The notes beneath the pieces are model-generated. The model ran no database searches, was not told the origin of the DNA, and worked only from the letters and a program-made list of their open reading frames with translations. From positions 25,201-89,200 of the forward strand of contig NZ_JAKZKT010000017.1 in NCBI RefSeq assembly GCF_022808645.1: a DNA stretch of 64,000 bases. Reading direction: 5' to 3'. A program made the position numbers and the translations under genes. Every line of letters starts with the position of its first letter. The stretch's first letter is position 1. Source of the stretch: Bacillus litorisediminis. Its GTDB lineage: Bacteria > Bacillota > Bacilli > Bacillales > JC228. This document shows positions 61,850 through 64,000 of the stretch, piece by piece.

Positions 61850-62154
61850 TACATCCCCCATTTATAATGATTATTACATGTATATTTTTTAGAGCTATAA
61901 AAAGGACCTCTTGTTCAAGTGAAATGTGTAGGGGCATATCAAAAAGACGCCTTCTTACTAAAGAAAAGCGCCTATTGTTGAGGATCTAAAAAGGAATATA
62001 TAGTTTTTACTAAATCCATCTACAAATATTTTACTTCAATTCCGATAATTCTCTTTTATTAAAAACACTGTTACTGTTTTAGAATTTTTCAGATTCCATT
62101 TACTATATTACTCCTTTTTAATGAACTCTCGAATAGTCCCTGTTTAAATTCAAT
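61850..62154. other. intergenic region with a possible terminator
   Basis: 305 bp. GACGCC-TTCTT and AAGAAAAGCGCC (61946-61972) can pair partly and may terminate minus-strand transcription from 62155. I see nothing else. Confidence 0.4.
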
Positions 62155-63027
62155 TTATTCATTCAAAAGAATATCTATAACTTTCTTGGCTTGTTTAACA
62201 GCTTCTGACTCCTTAGAATCCCATACGCAGGTAGTAAGTGCCTTCCATAGAGCCCAGCCCCTGGCTCTGTCTTCTGTATCTTTATCTAGTCGAATTGAAT
62301 TCAAAAAAATGTCTCTGCTTTTATCATCAAAAAATGTCCAAGCCATGGCAAGATCTGCGGCAGGGTCCCCTACTGCCATAACTCCAAAGTCAATAACTGC
62401 TGATAATCTACCATTAGTTACAAGAAGATTGCCGGGAGCAACATCACCGTGTATCCACACAGGTTCTTTCTTCCACTCAGTAGAGATTGCCCTATTCCAT
62501 ATTTTAAGACACTTTTCCCTATCTACTAAATGGCCTAGGGTATCAAGAGCAGATAAAGTCCATTCATTAAATTTAAATTCGGTTAACGGGCACCCTCTAT
62601 AATAATTATGAATACCTCCATAAGGACCTTCACTCGCGTCGATAGACTGTAACTCTACTAAAAATTCTCCTAAGTCTTTTGCAAATTGATTCATATCAAC
62701 AATATTTTCGTGGGTCACTGTCTCGCCCTCTATCCATTTGTAAATGGACCAAGGGTATGGATAATCCTTATTCGGTTTTCCTTTAGCAAGTGGTTTAGAA
62801 ATTGGCAGGGAAAGATGCTTAGATAACACCGGCAGCCATTTATGTTCTTTCTCAACTTGAGAAACATATCCTTCCGCACTTGGTAATCTTACACTCATAT
62901 TTTCACCTAAATGAAAAGTTCTGTTGTCGTGTCCGCCGTTTTTAACTGGTTTTATTTCTAAAATGGACCATTCTGGAAATTGTTCTTTTATTAAACTTTG
63001 AACTAAATCAACGTTAATATTCATCAT
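62155..63027 (-). CDS. aminoglycoside phosphotransferase family protein
   Basis: A 290-residue protein of the APH fold. Glycine/nucleotide region KPVKNGGHDNRTFHLG is N-terminal, catalytic motif WIHGDVAPGNLLV near residue 194 and metal motif AVIDFGVMAVGDPAADLAMAW near 213. These are complete, so a kinase activity is likely; a hydroxylated drug or metabolite could be the substrate. It starts directly after the DUF4279 remnant. Confidence 0.85.
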   Translation of the reverse strand: MMNINVDLVQSLIKEQFPEWSILEIKPVKNGGHDNRTFHLGENMSVRLPSAEGYVSQVEKEHKWLPVLSKHLSLPISKPLAKGKPNKDYPYPWSIYKWIEGETVTHENIVDMNQFAKDLGEFLVELQSIDASEGPYGGIHNYYRGCPLTEFKFNEWTLSALDTLGHLVDREKCLKIWNRAISTEWKKEPVWIHGDVAPGNLLVTNGRLSAVIDFGVMAVGDPAADLAMAWTFFDDKSRDIFLNSIRLDKDTEDRARGWALWKALTTCVWDSKESEAVKQAKKVIDILLNE

Positions 63028-63180
63028 GTTCTTTGATTTCCCCTTTGAACGGTTTGGAATTAAATCATCTTTTTTTTAAAAGTTTCAGTAGGAGTTACTT
63101 CTAACTTTTCCGTTACGTCATCTAATGGAAAACTCATCTCCGTATAGACTGAAGTAAACCATTACTTGATTTTTGTCCAA
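63028..63180 (-). pseudogene. remnant of a DUF4279 gene
   Basis: GAGGAGG precedes a TTG at 63180, then DKNQVMVYFSLYGDEF. One base too many in a T-run shifts the frame to PLDDVTEKLEVTPTETFKK; a second slip in an A-run gives KDDLIPNRSKG. Read together these match the N-terminus of DUF4279 proteins (IYGDxFxxDEVTxxLGxxPTxT). The gene is cut off at the APH start. Confidence 0.6.
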
Positions 63181-63481
63181 GTTAAATTTCCTCCTCAAAA
63201 TTTTTAAAATTTTCTGTTTTTATTATATCATACTTCTTCCATTTACCAGCTCCGTTAACACAATAAAGCCAGTCACCCAATAATAGCAACTGGCTTTAAG
63301 GAATGAGACTTATAAACTTAATTTTGGTACATTTATAAAAATGAATAGTTTTAATATAACCAAAAAAAGATGCTTGAAATTGCACGATCAATGACGATTT
63401 ATAATTGAATAAAACAACCCTGTTTTATGATTTATAGAAAGATAAATTTCGTATCTTATGTATTAAGAAAGGATATCCCAA
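63181..63481. other. intergenic region
   Basis: 301 bp of AT-rich sequence between the DUF4279 remnant and the 63482 gene. I see no clear feature beyond a possible promoter for the latter. Confidence 0.4.
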
Positions 63482-63745
63482 ATGAAAATCACGATAAGTA
63501 TTAGTTTAAACATCGAAGAAACTAGGATTGGGAATGCTGATTCCTTTCCTGTAAACCGTTGGAATTTTAAAAAAGATCCTGATTGGGAAGCAGCGATTAT
63601 TGCTTATCAGAAGATTGAAAAGATCAAATATGAAACAGGGTATCGTAAAACTGAGATTTTGAAGGTCACTTATAGCGAGGATAATGATATTACGGAGCTT
63701 GTAAAAAAGGTAAGACCTATAATTAAGGATGATTTACCACTCTAA
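63482..63745 (+). CDS. hypothetical 87-residue protein
   Basis: A soluble protein behind AAGAAAGGATATCCC. It begins MKITISISLNIEETRIGNADSFPVNRW and has a helix EAAIIAYQKIEKIKYETGY and a beta/helix end VTYSEDNDITELVKKVRPIIKDD. A terminator follows. No family recognised. Confidence 0.55.
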   Translation: MKITISISLNIEETRIGNADSFPVNRWNFKKDPDWEAAIIAYQKIEKIKYETGYRKTEILKVTYSEDNDITELVKKVRPIIKDDLPL

Positions 63746-63746
63746 A

Positions 63747-63780
63747 GCCCCTCTCGATAAGAGAAGGGCAATTATTTTTT
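63747..63780 (+). terminator. terminator of the 87-residue gene
   Basis: GCCCCTCTC and GAGAAGGGC pair (one mismatch), followed by a T-rich run. Confidence 0.7.
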
Positions 63781-64000
63781 GATATTTTATGTAGACAAGT
63801 TAAAGCGTATATAACCATAAATATGGACGTAATCTAACTCAAATAACACTTTTGGATTAATAACTTCGTTAGCTGTATTTTGCAATAAAAAAGTGCAGAA
63901 AAATGCAATGAAAAATGCAGAGTTTTGCCACCCAATTTAAACCTATTTAATGGGATTTTGATAAAGCGTTAGTAAGTCTATAGCTTTCACCTGAAAATGT

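Noticed and set aside
63781..64000. A gene or RNA at the right edge
   Set aside because: AT-rich sequence with repeated AAAATGCA words, but no ORF, start signal or RNA fold that I can support.

Overview
The window looks like a chromosomal segment of a low-GC, endospore-forming Bacillaceae bacterium. The spore evidence is an H-type small acid-soluble spore protein, a YteA-type DksA protein, a KinB-like sporulation kinase and a CotSA/CotI/CotS coat cluster. Other markers of the group are HelD, SwrC, a SigI start fragment, an S-box metNPQ operon and AAGGAGG-type ribosome binding sites throughout. The genus cannot be fixed from sequence alone. Most of the window is ordinary Bacillus-type core and accessory sequence; no prophage, insertion sequence or CRISPR array was seen.

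Layout. 0-8 kb: the first 71 codons of sigI (minus strand, running off the left edge), a secreted DUF5667 protein, a membrane protein, the RND exporter swrC and prfC. 8-14.4 kb: a CNT nucleoside transporter, a small XRE regulator, then a cobalamin-riboswitch operon btuF-btuC-btuD/cbiZ (corrinoid uptake plus salvage of adenosylcobinamide). 14-25.7 kb: an AI-2E family exporter, an OsmC peroxidase, a TIGR01777 epimerase, an ABC-2 exporter pair, a TPR gene broken by an in-frame TAG, helD, a DUF421 protein, msrA and a thioredoxin-reductase-like flavoprotein. 25.8-30.7 kb: an ammonium transporter preceded by a consensus cre site and a consensus TnrA box, a KinB-like kinase, a phosphodiesterase, sspH and an AHSA1 protein. 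30.9-36 kb: a SAM riboswitch and metNPQ, then a 52-bp tandem repeat of about 18 units (33.74-34.68 kb), then a GldA/HcxA-like dehydrogenase.

36-42 kb: a BcrC-like PAP2 phosphatase overlapping yteA, an alkyltransferase-like (ATL) DNA repair protein, a GNAT and a nitrilase-family hydrolase (separate genes here), a P1 peptidase, and a PadR/DUF4188 pair with a double palindromic operator. 42.2-42.8 kb holds three copies of a 192-bp repeat with terminal inverted repeats. The same 19-bp core motif recurs at 2.4 kb and 47.6-47.85 kb. 42.9-50.5 kb: an S9 peptidase, an AraC regulator followed by DUF899-VOC and two VOC genes, an M55 peptidase, two related low-complexity proteins and a fourth VOC protein. 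50.7-59.2 kb: a large secreted NAGPA/metallophosphoesterase protein, a UDP-sugar epimerase, and the spore coat operon cotSA-cotI-cotS-(amphi-Trp protein).

59.2-64 kb is a zone of gene decay. It holds a 3' fragment of tRNA-Val(GAC), a probably truncated hypothetical gene, a CBO0543-like membrane gene with an in-frame TGA, decayed ORFs and the frameshifted N-terminus of a DUF4279 gene. Among these sit apparently intact MFS exporter and aminoglycoside-phosphotransferase-like genes.

The least explained elements are the 52-bp tandem array, the dispersed TTCCGYTAT repeat family and the likely ATT start of cotSA. All family assignments are by recognition of motifs; no database search was run.
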